Under the pieces are notes generated by a model. That model did no database searches and was not told where the DNA came from. It worked only from the letters and a program-made list of their open reading frames with translations. Positions 16,215 to 24,015 of a stretch of 32,094 nt of DNA are shown piece by piece (position 1 is the stretch's first letter; every line of letters starts with the position of its first letter). The translations under genes and the position numbers were made by a program. The DNA is from Pseudomonadota bacterium (lineage in GTDB: Bacteria > Pseudomonadota > Alphaproteobacteria > Rhizobiales > Beijerinckiaceae): assembly GCA_023426505.1 (NCBI GenBank), contig JAFAAP010000036.1, positions 1-32,094 on the forward strand, given 5' to 3'.

Positions 16215-17204
16215 ATGTCACAGCGGAATACTCTTGAATCGCGCGAACTCGGGAGCGGAGGTCTTCGCGTCTCAGCGCTCGGCCTTGGCTGCATGTCTCT
16301 CTCCGGCGTCTATGGCGAGAGCACAGACGAGGAGGCAATCTCCCTTATCGGTTATGCGCTTGACCAAGGCGTGACCCTGCTCGATTCCGCTGACATGTAC
16401 GGCTGGGGCCAGAACGAGGAGTTGCTCGGGCGTGCTATTGCCGGGCGGCGTAACGAGGTGGTGCTTGCCACCAAGTTCGGACAGGTGCGCTCGGAGACAG
16501 GGCAGTCAGTGAATGGCCGGCCTGATTACGTACACCGGGCGTGTGAGGCCAGCCTGAAGCGGCTCAAGGTTGATGTCATCGACCTCTACTACCAGCACCG
16601 GGTCGACCCGCAGGTGCCGATCGAGGACACGGTTGGCGCCATGGCGGACCTCGTGCGGCAAGGCAAGGTTCGCTATCTCGGCCTGTCTGAGGCTCGACCC
16701 GACACCATCCGGCGCGCCCACAGCGTTCACCCGATCACTGCCGTTCAGACAGAGTTTTCCCTGCTCTACCGGCAGGAGGCCGAGGAGACCTTGCGGACCA
16801 CTCGGGAACTGGGCATCGGCTTTGTCGCCTACTCGCCGCTCGGTCGCGGCTTCCTCACCGGCGGCATCCATGATCCGGAGCAGGTCAAGGGAGACCGTCG
16901 GGCCCAGCATCCCCGCTTCCAGGCGGAGCATTTTGCTCACAACCGTACCTTGGTCGGCCGGGTGGAGGCGCTCGCGCGGGCCAAGGGATGCACCCCAGCG
17001 CAGCTCGTCCTGGCGTGGCTTCTGGCGCAAGGACCCGACGTGGTGCCAATCCCCGGCACGAAGCAGCGCGAGCGGCTGGACGAAAACCTTGGGGCCTTGA
17101 AGGTGCGCCTGTCGGCAGAGGACGTGACGCACGTCTCTGAGGCCCTCCCGGCTGGTGCAGCCGCGGGGAGCCGCTACCCTGACATGGCAGCCGTGTATCG
17201 CTGA
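16215..17204 (+). CDS. Aldo/keto reductase
   Basis: This 329-residue NADPH-dependent oxidoreductase of the AKR superfamily (YajO/PLR/Tas-like group) should reduce aldehydes or ketones in the cytoplasm. The catalytic tetrad is visible: D57 (LLDSADMYG), Y62, K87 (ATKFG) and H128 (YYQHRVD). Cofactor-binding blocks near the C-terminus are present (AYSPLGRGFLTG and VPIPGTKQRERLDENLGAL). GGAGG nine bases before ATG 16215 fixes the start; the longer upstream frame has no such site. It has its own 170-bp upstream gap from the cyclase gene. Substrate unknown. Confidence 0.9.
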   Translation: MSQRNTLESRELGSGGLRVSALGLGCMSLSGVYGESTDEEAISLIGYALDQGVTLLDSADMYGWGQNEELLGRAIAGRRNEVVLATKFGQVRSETGQSVNGRPDYVHRACEASLKRLKVDVIDLYYQHRVDPQVPIEDTVGAMADLVRQGKVRYLGLSEARPDTIRRAHSVHPITAVQTEFSLLYRQEAEETLRTTRELGIGFVAYSPLGRGFLTGGIHDPEQVKGDRRAQHPRFQAEHFAHNRTLVGRVEALARAKGCTPAQLVLAWLLAQGPDVVPIPGTKQRERLDENLGALKVRLSAEDVTHVSEALPAGAAAGSRYPDMAAVYR

Positions 17205-17319
17205 AGGGACTACGCCATCCCACGAAGAGCCCACATTTACCATCGCTTCAGGAACTGCCGACGATCATGCACGGCCATTCGTCAGGCTTGGCCCTTTGTC
17301 ATTCTATTCGGAGGACCCG

Positions 17320-17670
17320 ATGCGTCTGCCGCCCGTCCTGCTGCTGTCCTTGGCTCTGTCCGCCTGCGTGTCGTCCGGAGGACAGCAGCAGGCCCAACTC
17401 CTGCCGCCTGCGAACGTGGGCGATCCCCGCCCCCCGGCTGGCGCGCCGCCCCCGGCGATCGCCCCCTCGCCTCTGAATGCGAAGCGCATCACCTACAATG
17501 GGGCCGGCGGATACGTCCTGCCCGATGGGACGACGGTGGCCGGGGATGGATCGGGCGGCTTCCGGCTGCCGAACGGAGCCTATGTCGCTCCCGACGGAAC
17601 GGGCGGCGTGACCCTGCCAAACGGCACCAAGTGCACGTCGGACGGCGCTCGGGGATACCTGTGCCCATGA
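17320..17670 (+). CDS. Small lipoprotein with three 16-residue repeats
   Basis: The 116-residue product starts MRLPPVLLLSLALSAC, a lipoprotein signal whose lipidated Cys is residue 16 (lipobox LSAC). A Pro/Ala linker (29-52) is followed by three tandem 16-residue units of the form GGxxLP(D/N)G...DG(S/T/A), beginning GGYVLPDG, GGFRLPNG and GGVTLPNG, and a final GYLCP. GGAGG precedes the start. It is probably anchored in the outer membrane, exposing a short beta-rich repeat. No known function; the repeat resembles turn-rich surface motifs in general. Confidence 0.75.
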   Translation: MRLPPVLLLSLALSACVSSGGQQQAQLLPPANVGDPRPPAGAPPPAIAPSPLNAKRITYNGAGGYVLPDGTTVAGDGSGGFRLPNGAYVAPDGTGGVTLPNGTKCTSDGARGYLCP

Positions 17671-17706
17671 TGGCTTTGGCAGAGACCTGAGGCTTCTCAC
17701 GATGTA

Positions 17707-18021
17707 TCATGCGGCCCACTGCTCGGTGAAGAAGGTGAGCACGACCTTACCCTTATCGCTGACAAGGCAGACGAAGCGGTTGGGTTTGTCGCTCTTCTCG
17801 CGCTGGAGATAGGCCTCGCCCATGATGACCATTTGAATCGGCGTATCCTCGACTTTAGTGTCCGCCTTTAAGATCGCCAGTGACTCCATGTCGAAGGTCA
17901 GATGTTCAGGAGCCAGTAAGGAGGAATCATGAGAAGAGCACCGGTAGAAGCCATCTGCCAAGACATGCAAAATCAGGTCTGACCACTCTCTTGAGACGGT
18001 TCTGATGAAGTGGCGAGCCAA
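17707..18021 (-). CDS. Hypothetical protein, up to 104 aa
   Basis: The C-terminal 60-70 residues (MESLAILKADTKVEDTPIQM onward, ending VVLTFFTEQWAA) look like a compact soluble alpha/beta domain. The start is unclear: the longest frame begins at TTG 18021, overlapping the 3' end of the upstream gene by 49 bases, while an internal ATG near 17892 lacks a ribosome site. The base composition is AT-richer than the flanking genes, as in the upstream gene, so the two were probably acquired together. No family recognised. Confidence 0.45.
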   Translation of the reverse strand: MARHFIRTVSREWSDLILHVLADGFYRCSSHDSSLLAPEHLTFDMESLAILKADTKVEDTPIQMVIMGEAYLQREKSDKPNRFVCLVSDKGKVVLTFFTEQWAA

Positions 18022-18662
18022 GAAGTTAGACGTATATTCGCGATCTTGCGGGCTAACTCAGCGCGGATTTTTTCTTTCATGTCACCGCTAAGGCTTTCGG
18101 AGATACTGTTGGCTAACAACTGCCGGTGTATTGTCTCGACCTTAGCCTGAAACTCATGCGATTCGGCTGCGACGTGTCCAGACATGCGGAATAATAGACC
18201 CGCTATCGCCTCAATTACGACCCCGGAGAGAATCGGCACGATGGCGGCACCAGTATTGCCCGATGCAACAATATATACTGCAGCAATTACGAAAAAGAAG
18301 AGACCGACTCCTGCTGTGACCAGCCCCCAGAAGAAATATCGGCGCGATTGGGATAGAACAATTTTGTAATTGCTCGTCATAAACTGAAGCTGAGAGGCCG
18401 CTACCTCTTGAATGTCTTTGGGATCAGCTTTGGCGAGGCGATCGATGTAGGACTTAAGCTGAAAGAGATCCTCTTCGGCATTGCCGGTAGCTAAAACATC
18501 AAGGGTTTCAGCCAAACCTCCGCTGCGTTCGGCTCTGGCTGCCAGACCTTCTCCGCTCAGATCTCTTCCCCCCAATGCTCTGCTTTGCCAACCTCCTCGA
18601 ACTAAGCTCCCGCTTACCAAGCCGCGGCCAATCTGGCTCGTTTCACTGTGGTTCTTAGCCAT
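17973..18662 (-). CDS. Two-TM protein resembling TRADD-N-associated membrane domain proteins
   Basis: A 229-residue protein: a polar N-terminus, an amphipathic helix (about 60-100), then NYKIVLSQSRRYFFWGLVTAGVG leading into TM1 (about 108-132), a short loop, TM2 with VPILSGVVIEAIAGLLF (about 140-160), and a long charged C-terminal helix (165-215). The layout (Y..x..Q(A/S)RR.F before TM1 and I..G...E.I..L.F in TM2) resembles the two-helix module (CyanoTRADDas_TM) described next to TRADD-N domains in prokaryotic conflict systems. That match is from memory and not searched. Its AT-richer DNA and a serine recombinase nearby suggest transfer. ATG 18662 has no clear ribosome site. Confidence 0.55.
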   Translation of the reverse strand: MAKNHSETSQIGRGLVSGSLVRGGWQSRALGGRDLSGEGLAARAERSGGLAETLDVLATGNAEEDLFQLKSYIDRLAKADPKDIQEVAASQLQFMTSNYKIVLSQSRRYFFWGLVTAGVGLFFFVIAAVYIVASGNTGAAIVPILSGVVIEAIAGLLFRMSGHVAAESHEFQAKVETIHRQLLANSISESLSGDMKEKIRAELARKIANIRLTSWLATSSEPSQESGQT

Positions 18663-18864
18663 AGCTGAACACCAAAGCCGTTCTTTGTGCAGAATGACCT
18701 AGATATATAGCCTAGGTAATGCTTTGGTTTCACTGCCCTTTAGAGAACTCAGGTACTCTACCCCAAAAGGAAGGCTCGTCAGCCGGGGCGCTATGTCCGA
18801 TGGTCAGGACTATCTGAGGTGCGGTCAGGCTTCATGGAATGAATTGCAGCACGACCTCAGGTGA

Positions 18865-19452
18865 TCATGGCGCAAGCACCCGCTGAACGACACTGACGCC
18901 TACGCCAAGCTGCTTCGCAATCTTGATCATCCCGAGGCTCGGGTTCTCGGCACGGATCTTCCTGATGCTTTCTTCCACATTCGGCTTGGTCTTCGGGCGA
19001 CCGAGCGTCTTCCCTTCATCCTTCGCCCGTTGAAGGCCAGCGTTGACCCGTGACCGGATCATCTCGCGCTCGAGCCGAGCAAACACCGCAGCCATCTCCA
19101 GCATCGCCCGACCGTGAGCCGTGGATATGTCCATGCCTTCCTTGAAGTAGAACTGCGAGACCCCCGCTGCTTCCAACTCATCCATCGCAGTCACCACGGC
19201 AGATGTGGAGCGGCCCAGCCGGTCAACCGCCCAGAACAGAGCGATGTCGAAGCGACGACGCTTGGCGTCCTTGAGATTGTCGCGGCCAGGGCGCTTGTCC
19301 CTGCCTTTGGCTCCTGAGATCCCGGCATCCTCGTAGGTCGCGACCACATCCCAGCCTCTCAGCTCCGCCAGTTTCGTCAGATCAGCTCGTTGGTTCTCGA
19401 CCGTCGGCCCGTCAGCGGAGACGCGAACATAAACGGCTGCTCGCTTGCTCAT
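18865..19452 (-). CDS. Serine recombinase (resolvase/invertase family)
   Basis: This 195-residue protein has the resolvase catalytic domain. YVRVS near the N-terminus contains the nucleophilic Ser, NQRADLTKLAELRGW and FWAVDRLGRS carry the active-site arginines, and MLEMAAVFARLEREMIRSR leads to the E-helix. The C-terminus (SIRKIRAENPSLGMIKIAKQ) is a Hin-like helix-turn-helix. It recombines DNA at paired short sites by a phosphoserine link. The start is ATG 19452 (MSKRAAVYVRVS). Its size fits Tn3-type resolvases or plasmid recombinases. No transposase of the Tn3 type is nearby, so it may serve a plasmid dimer-resolution or island function. Confidence 0.9.
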   Translation of the reverse strand: MSKRAAVYVRVSADGPTVENQRADLTKLAELRGWDVVATYEDAGISGAKGRDKRPGRDNLKDAKRRRFDIALFWAVDRLGRSTSAVVTAMDELEAAGVSQFYFKEGMDISTAHGRAMLEMAAVFARLEREMIRSRVNAGLQRAKDEGKTLGRPKTKPNVEESIRKIRAENPSLGMIKIAKQLGVGVSVVQRVLAP

Positions 19453-19701
19453 GATGGCTGCCCCTTGTGTCGGATGACTAACCAGAACAATAGCCAAGTT
19501 GATACGAAATTCAGCTGTTTGCCGTATAGACATGAGGCCACCACAAAACCCAACAAATGCAAGAATTCTCCACATCAGATTTCGGCAGGGTTTTCCGTAT
19601 GGGCGGGTTGTGCCCCAAGGAGGCCGAGCCAGGACTGCACGCCCTACATCTCCTTCAGCGCACGAGTCGCTCACTTCGCCCTTGTTGAGGCATATGACAC
19701 C

Positions 19702-20106
19702 ATGGGTCTTCAGCCGTTCTTCGAACGCGCCATCGCGGCCACTCTCTGGACCCTCGGAGCGGGAGCAGTCGCAGTAATCCTTGGGCTCGTGATCGGGAGC
19801 TACGGTTCCTCAACAAGAGCCGGGGGATTGGCACTCGGATTCGACTGCGGCCAGCTACTTGCCGCCTGCCTCTGTCCTGTCGTGCTGTGGTGGAGGGTGT
19901 ATCGGACCATGTGGCTTCATGAACCTAGGCGTCAGGTGTTAGCGAGGGAGGCTCGAATTGAAACCAGCGGAAGCGCCCCCTTCAAACGGGGTCGACCCGT
20001 GAAGCCTTGCAGCAAACCTCAGATCAAGCCTGAGGAGACGATAGAGGGGGCGGAGAAGCCGAAGCCCAAGCGGGAGCCGAGGGCGCGTCGCGAGTCTGCC
20101 ATGTAA
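19702..20106 (+). CDS. Small membrane protein with basic proline/lysine-rich tail
   Basis: The 134-residue product has two predicted membrane segments (about 10-32, rich in Ala/Val/Gly, and 42-66, ending CLCPVVLWWRVY) and a cytoplasmic tail of 65 residues crowded with Lys, Arg, Pro and Glu. The ATG at 19702 is the best start; GAGG lies 13 bases upstream, a little far. A longer frame to 19390 runs antisense to the recombinase and is not believed. No family recognised. Confidence 0.5.
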   Translation: MGLQPFFERAIAATLWTLGAGAVAVILGLVIGSYGSSTRAGGLALGFDCGQLLAACLCPVVLWWRVYRTMWLHEPRRQVLAREARIETSGSAPFKRGRPVKPCSKPQIKPEETIEGAEKPKPKREPRARRESAM

Positions 20107-20429
20107 GGAAAGGCGGGAAAAGGGGAACATCGCCATCCAACCGTCGTCATCTGGGCTCATAAATTTCTGCTGGAAATTTCGGGTCTGAGCAGACCGCTAG
20201 GCCCCGATTTTGAGGCGGTCAGCCTCGGTCTTTGCAACTCTAATCCAGCCTCATTCATCAAGCTGTTCACTGCGCCGGAAATGGATCATTAACCAAGGTA
20301 TGTTTGCTTATGTTTCAACCGACCTCCGACTTACCTAAGGGCGTCGAACAATAATGAGCCTTCGGGAAGATGGCTCCATTCTCCTCTGTGTCCAAGCCTC
20401 ACAACCAGCAGCGGCCGGAGGCCCGAACT
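20107..20429. other. Intergenic stretch with hairpins
   Basis: No gene is visible. Two inverted repeats occur: AAATTTC-TGCTG-GAAATTT at 20161-20179 and GAGGC-GGTCA-GCCTC at 20212-20226. Neither is followed by a T-run, so they are not standard terminators. The second half is moderately AT-rich and probably holds the promoter for the small gene at 20430. Confidence 0.4.
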
Positions 20430-20606
20430 ATGAGAGTTGCGTTCACAACAGGTGGTCTCTTCGCCGGAGTAGCCGTTATCGCGGCACTATGGCTTTATAA
20501 TCCGGGATTTGCTCTTCTCTGTATCCCGATGGTGGCAAGCACGTTGACGGCTTTCGCCTTGATGTTTGCACTTCCTGTCAGGAGCCGGAGGCACCGTATC
20601 AGGTGA
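20430..20606 (+). CDS. Small two-helix membrane protein, 58 aa
   Basis: The start at 20430 follows GGAGG by eight bases, much better than the upstream in-frame ATG at 20370. The product is nearly all hydrophobic: two membrane segments (about 4-25 and 28-50) and a basic end SRRHRIR, which should stay in the cytoplasm. No family recognised. It converges with two minus-strand genes that also encode tiny membrane proteins. Confidence 0.5.
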   Translation: MRVAFTTGGLFAGVAVIAALWLYNPGFALLCIPMVASTLTAFALMFALPVRSRRHRIR

Positions 20607-20634
20607 GCATGTGAGGACCGCCGGCTCAGCTTGG

Positions 20635-21000
20635 TCAACGTGGGGCTAGCTGCTGGCGCAGCGTCCAGTATACTTCCTTTGTGTTGTCCCAGGACCCGAT
20701 GGTGCTTTGTTCCTCCGGGCGAGAGGCTTTGGCTTGGCCCCGCACTCCCAGAGCATTGACTGACGGCTTAGGATCTGGACCCATAATAAGAGATAGCAGG
20801 GTTGCCACACTCGTCACGATTAGGGCTGCGAGAGCAACTCCCGAAAGGCTGGGGTCTCCTTGTTCACGCGGCGTGACGTAGTTGACAGCAGTCGCTGTGA
20901 AGATGCAGACAGCAGGAAGCGCGACAAGCATAAGAACTTCCAAGCTGATCATATGTGTCACTTCGGCTGGCCTTGTTGATTGCAAGGGTTTCTCGTCCAT
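20635..21000 (-). CDS. Small membrane protein, 121 aa
   Basis: The product starts MDEKPLQSTRPAEVTH and has two hydrophobic segments (about 17-41 and 54-73), followed by a polar C-terminal half ending TLRQQLAPR. GAGGCCCG before the ATG at 21000 supports this start over the internal ATG at 20952. It lies 35 bp downstream of another small membrane-protein gene on the same strand, likely a two-gene unit. Function unknown. Confidence 0.55.
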   Translation of the reverse strand: MDEKPLQSTRPAEVTHMISLEVLMLVALPAVCIFTATAVNYVTPREQGDPSLSGVALAALIVTSVATLLSLIMGPDPKPSVNALGVRGQAKASRPEEQSTIGSWDNTKEVYWTLRQQLAPR

Positions 21001-21035
21001 CGGGCCTCACACGTTCTGGCGGAGGGACTATCCAA

Positions 21036-21212
21036 TCAGGGCAATAACTCAACAGTGACACTTATGAGGATGGCGATTGCTGTTGCGACGAGGATGAGGC
21101 TCAGGATGGGCAAACTCTGAGGTGATGGGAAACAGTAGATGGCCACGATGGTACAGAAAGCGCCAGCACACAGGATGATGAGTTGAGGAATAAGTATTTC
21201 ATAGCTGCTCAT
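21036..21212 (-). CDS. Small two-helix membrane protein, 58 aa
   Basis: An uninterrupted short frame from ATG 21212 to TGA 21036 gives MSSYEILIPQLIILCAGAFC and then a second hydrophobic stretch, LPILSLILVATAIAILISV. Two membrane helices with a Pro/Ser turn between them fill nearly the whole protein. The ribosome site is weak. The tandem arrangement with the gene at 20635-21000 is the best support. No family recognised. Confidence 0.45.
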   Translation of the reverse strand: MSSYEILIPQLIILCAGAFCTIVAIYCFPSPQSLPILSLILVATAIAILISVTVELLP

Positions 21213-21389
21213 GGCGCTCTGTTTTGCTCCTGATCGAGCTTTGCATTGTCTTCATAGTCAAGCAGAATTGAAGCTTTAGCGACACCGATGTTCCACGGAT
21301 CGCCTGAGCTACCATGCCGTACTCTTTGGGCTACCTCGGGCGCTTCGGGCAGCATCGGCCGCGCGCCGGTCGGACAGGTTCTCGGCTAA

Positions 21390-21610
21390 CTGGAGCAGCG
21401 TTACCAAAAATGCGCGAAAGGTCCTGGTCGCTTCTATAGCCTGATGCTCGAGCGCGATCTGTTCGGCATGATTTGGCTGGTGCGCAACTGGAGCCGGTCC
21501 GGCCCCAACGGGCAGGAGTTGGTCGAGAACTTCACCAGAGAGTTCGAGCAGGCCAGACGCTCGAGGCCATCACCGCGGTGAAGCGGCAGCGAGGTATCGA
21601 GATTTATTGC
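21390..21610 (+). pseudogene. WGR-domain remnant 1, frameshifted and without start
   Basis: From 21429 the frame reads RFYSLMLERDLFGMIWLVRN, then WSRSGPNGQELVENF. This is a clear WGR domain (normally FY.L..E.DLFG...LVR.WGRIG..GQ). The frame stops at 21579-21581, but the C-terminal block GQTLEAITAVKRQRG continues in another frame to about 21605, so one frameshift lies near 21548. Upstream, a TAA at 21387-21389 precedes the domain and no start codon follows it. WGR domains are single-domain proteins or parts of DNA-linked enzymes such as PARPs. Confidence 0.6.
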
Positions 21611-21652
21611 AACGAGTGTGGTAGTAGTGCCTTGATCAGGAGGTGGGCCAGG

Positions 21653-21997
21653 ATGGTGCATATGCGATGGACCTATGTTCCGCCCACGTTGTACCTGGCC
21701 TTCGCTCTCTATGCTTGGATTGACTTCACCCACACAGCGCCAGATGGCTGGGGCGCTCTCGGGCTGGTGCTGGCAACCTACCCTGTGGCTGCAATGGGGG
21801 TAGCCCTCACCTGGGCTCTCGGCCGGACCGGCTTTGTGCTGATTCCGAGCGGATTGGACTACGCCACTGCCCACGCGATCTACTTCTGGCCGGCTGCTCT
21901 CCTGACAGCTGCTCTGCTCTATGGCATCTGCTCAGCACTGGATTGGCTTTGGCGGCGGGTCCTGCAAAGGACACAACTTGGGCCGAACCGCCACTAA
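21653..21997 (+). CDS. Small polytopic membrane protein, 114 aa
   Basis: AGGAGG nine bases before ATG 21653 fixes the start (MVHMRWTYVPP). Three hydrophobic segments follow: about 10-24, 31-54 and 70-95, the first ending in WIDFTH. The last 15 residues (RRVLQRTQLGPNRH) overlap, in another frame, the start of the second WGR remnant, so the true C-terminus may have been altered by rearrangement. It lies between the two WGR remnants. No family recognised. Confidence 0.55.
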   Translation: MVHMRWTYVPPTLYLAFALYAWIDFTHTAPDGWGALGLVLATYPVAAMGVALTWALGRTGFVLIPSGLDYATAHAIYFWPAALLTAALLYGICSALDWLWRRVLQRTQLGPNRH

Positions 21998-22063
21998 TGG
22001 GCAGGAACTGGTCGAAGTGTCCGCAAATTGAGATCAAGGGCGGTTACTAAAGCGCATTTGGTT

Positions 22064-23025
22064 TCACTGTAGAGCATAGCCGGCATGCCTGATCCAGCCT
22101 TTGGCATCTTTTGCGGTGATGCTGTCGAGGGCGGGTTTGAGCTCTGCTTCCAAGGCTTCGAGAGTGCGTGCGGCTTTGGCCTTGAGCCGCTCCTTCACCT
22201 TGGCCCAGGCCTGCTCGATCGGATTGAACTCGGGCGAGTAGCGCGGCAGGTACAACAGCCCAATCCCCGCCTGATCGAGCAGGTCCCGCACTTCGGTGGC
22301 GTGATGCGGGCGGAGGTTGTCCATCACCAGAATGGCATCCGGCTTGGTGCGTTTGAGAGCCGGTACCAGGATCTGCTCGAGATAGGCCAATAGCACGGAA
22401 GTAGAAGTCGAGGCCTCGATGCTCATCGTGGCCACCAGGCCCTCACACGCGAGCGCACCCAAAACCGTCAGTCGTTGCCAGGAGCCCAGCGGAATCGAGC
22501 CACAGGCGCGCTGCCCGTGTGGAGCGCGCGCATGGGTGCGCGCCATCTTAGTGGTGACGCCGCTTTCATCCAGGAACACCAAGCGTTCCGCGGGAAGCAC
22601 GCTCATCTGCTGGCGGTAAGCCTCACGCTCGGCGGCCATCTCGGGCCGCTCCTGCTCGGCCGCCCGAAGCGTCTTTTTTTCGGACGCAGCTTGAGGCGCT
22701 TGAGCGCCTCGCAGATCATCGCCAGACAGACCGTCACACCGGTGCGCTCGATCAGGCGCTCGCGATACTCGCGCAGCAACGCGTCATTGTCCTCAATCAC
22801 GAGCTGACGCAGCACCTCCAGAGCTGCGGCATCCAGGCGCGAGGGCACGCCGCCGCTGTGCGGCTTGGGGCCGCGTCGACCCTCCTGGCGCTCTTGGCGG
22901 CGCCAGTTCGACACAGTGGCAGGACAGACCTGGAAACGGCGGGCAATCTCGACCTGAGGAAGGTCGCCCCGCTCGCAGGCAACCAGAACACGCGCACGCA
23001 GATCAGCAGAATAGGGCTGGGGCAT
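22064..23025 (-). CDS. IS630 transposase made by -1 frameshifting
   Basis: The first frame (23025-22603) starts at ATG with AGGAGG upstream. It encodes MPQPYSADLRARVLVACERG and a helix-turn-helix (EIARRFQVCPATVSNWRR). The second frame (to 22064) holds the DDE catalytic domain: FLDESGV (D), LVMDNLRPHH (D) and YSPEFNPIEQAW (E). A -1 shift at the seven-A run joins RLKLRPKKKTLRAAEQERPE, as in intact IS630 transposases, giving about 320 residues. The protein cuts and rejoins DNA at TA sites. All three catalytic residues are present, so activity is plausible. Assignment of the shift site is by reading, not tested. Confidence 0.85.
22674..22680 (-). promoter_or_regulatory. A-AAA-AAG-type slippery site in the IS630 transposase
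   Basis: Seven A followed by G on the minus strand (T7 at 22674-22680) lies exactly where the two transposase frames must be joined by a -1 shift. Such A-runs are known programmed frameshift sites in several IS families. An ordinary indel would explain the same picture. Confidence 0.6.
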
Positions 23026-23351
23026 GGCTCGCCTCCTGGGCCATATTACAGTCAACGCACAGCCCACCCGAATAGATTCACGCCCAGATCAAAAGCGCTT
23101 TAGCCGCGGCGAAGTAGCGGCGCGGCTATCGCGGTCTCTGAGATGACAACGGATTGTTTACCCTGACCAGCCAGATTGGGGCAACCGGATGCGTTGTGTA
23201 CCAATCCGGCGCCGTGGGCTCAGATGCTGCAATTCGCCCTGGCCAAGAGTTTTACCCTCCTCGGCCAGGGCAGAAGCCACACCCGAAGAGTGAATTGCCG
23301 CCGGGATTGCACCGCCTGATCCTTGAAAAGCCAAGCTGGGAGGCCAGCCAG

Positions 23352-23600
23352 ATGCTGCAGGAAGAATCCATCCCAGGTCCGATTGACGGCCTGCGTCTGC
23401 CGCGACGGGCCTGGACCGTGCTGCAGCGGGAACACATCATGACCCTCGACCAGCTTAGGGCCGCCGCCGGTCGGATCGAGCGCTTCGAGAACATCGGGCG
23501 CAAGACGGCCCAGAGGATCCGAGCCGAACTCGCGCGCATCCAGGATCGCGAAAAGCTGCGGCACTATCGGGGCCAGTGGACCTTGACCCACCGGCCTTAG
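23352..23600 (+). CDS. Small helix-hairpin-helix protein resembling the RNA polymerase alpha C-terminal domain
   Basis: GGGAGG eight bases before ATG 23352 gives an 82-residue protein. PIDGLRLPRRAWTVLQREHI, then MTLDQLRAAAGRIERFENIG and RKTAQRIRAELARI resemble the alpha-CTD fold (two helices, then NIGxKT-type hairpin), which binds DNA or regulators. The longer frame back to 23154 starts close to the IS630 element and has no ribosome site. It is followed 11 bp later by a damaged DUF6894 gene. A free-standing alpha-CTD-like domain could modulate transcription; this is an inference from fold similarity only. Confidence 0.55.
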   Translation: MLQEESIPGPIDGLRLPRRAWTVLQREHIMTLDQLRAAAGRIERFENIGRKTAQRIRAELARIQDREKLRHYRGQWTLTHRP

Positions 23601-23611
23601 AGGATCTCGCT

Positions 23612-23884
23612 ATGCCTCGATACTACTTCGACGTCCGGGAGTGACCGCGGTTCGTTCCTGATCCGGGCGGTGAGGATCTTGAGGACTTAGAGGCGGCCAA
23701 GTGCCACGCAGCGCGCCTGGCTGGTGAGGTCACACGCGATCTGCCGCTGCGTCCGGCCGGTCATGTCATCATCATCATCGAGGTCTGCGACGAACACAAA
23801 CGGCGGGTGCTCACGATGACGGTGTCGCTCGCCATCGAACGGCCGAATACCGAGGACCAGCCTTGGACCCCCTGGGGCGCATAA
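23612..23884 (+). pseudogene. DUF6894-like gene with an early stop codon
   Basis: The start MPRYYFDVRE, with AGAGG eight bases upstream, matches short DUF6894-type rhizobial proteins (MPRYFFDV...). Codon 11 is TGA, after which the same frame continues normally (PRFVPDPGGEDLEDLEAAKC to a TAA at 23882-23884). Without that stop the product would be 90 residues. The family is small, soluble and of unknown function. Either a nonsense change or a local error in the DNA explains it. Another copy of this family lies at 30078-30311. Confidence 0.6.
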
Positions 23885-24015
23885 CCCGCTTATAGAACCC
23901 AACTGATCCGGGTCAGGGGCTCTGGCGTACAATGCCAAGTTTCCCCGTTATGGTTCGGGTCGATCGGGTGTTCGGGTGTAAAGTGCGTTCTTGGCTGACA
24001 TCGGAGGAGACTCCT

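Larger units (their letters stand above)
22050..23100 (-). mobile_element. IS630-family insertion sequence, 1051 bp
   Basis: The element is flanked by TA on both sides (22048-22049 and 23101-23102), the normal IS630 target duplication. Its ends begin AAGCGCATTTGGT (left) and AAGCGCTTTTGAT (right, reverse complement), imperfect inverted repeats. It carries one transposase in two overlapping frames, both open, so it may still be active. It splits a WGR-domain remnant. Confidence 0.85.
21972..23141 (+). pseudogene. WGR-domain remnant 2, split by the IS630 element
   Basis: Before the element the frame reads NLGRTATNGQELVEV; after it AAAK-stop-RRGYRGL and TGA at 23139-23141. If 22050-23102 is removed, leaving one TA, the two parts join in one frame. 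They then give the C-terminal half of a WGR domain, with TTG in place of the WGR tryptophan and two internal stops. The N-terminal half is missing. The element therefore landed in an old or dying WGR gene, and the join defines its ends exactly. Confidence 0.55.

Noticed and set aside
14434..16338. Minus-strand frame of 634 codons
   Set aside because: Antisense to the cyclase gene; no domain and unusual residue make-up.
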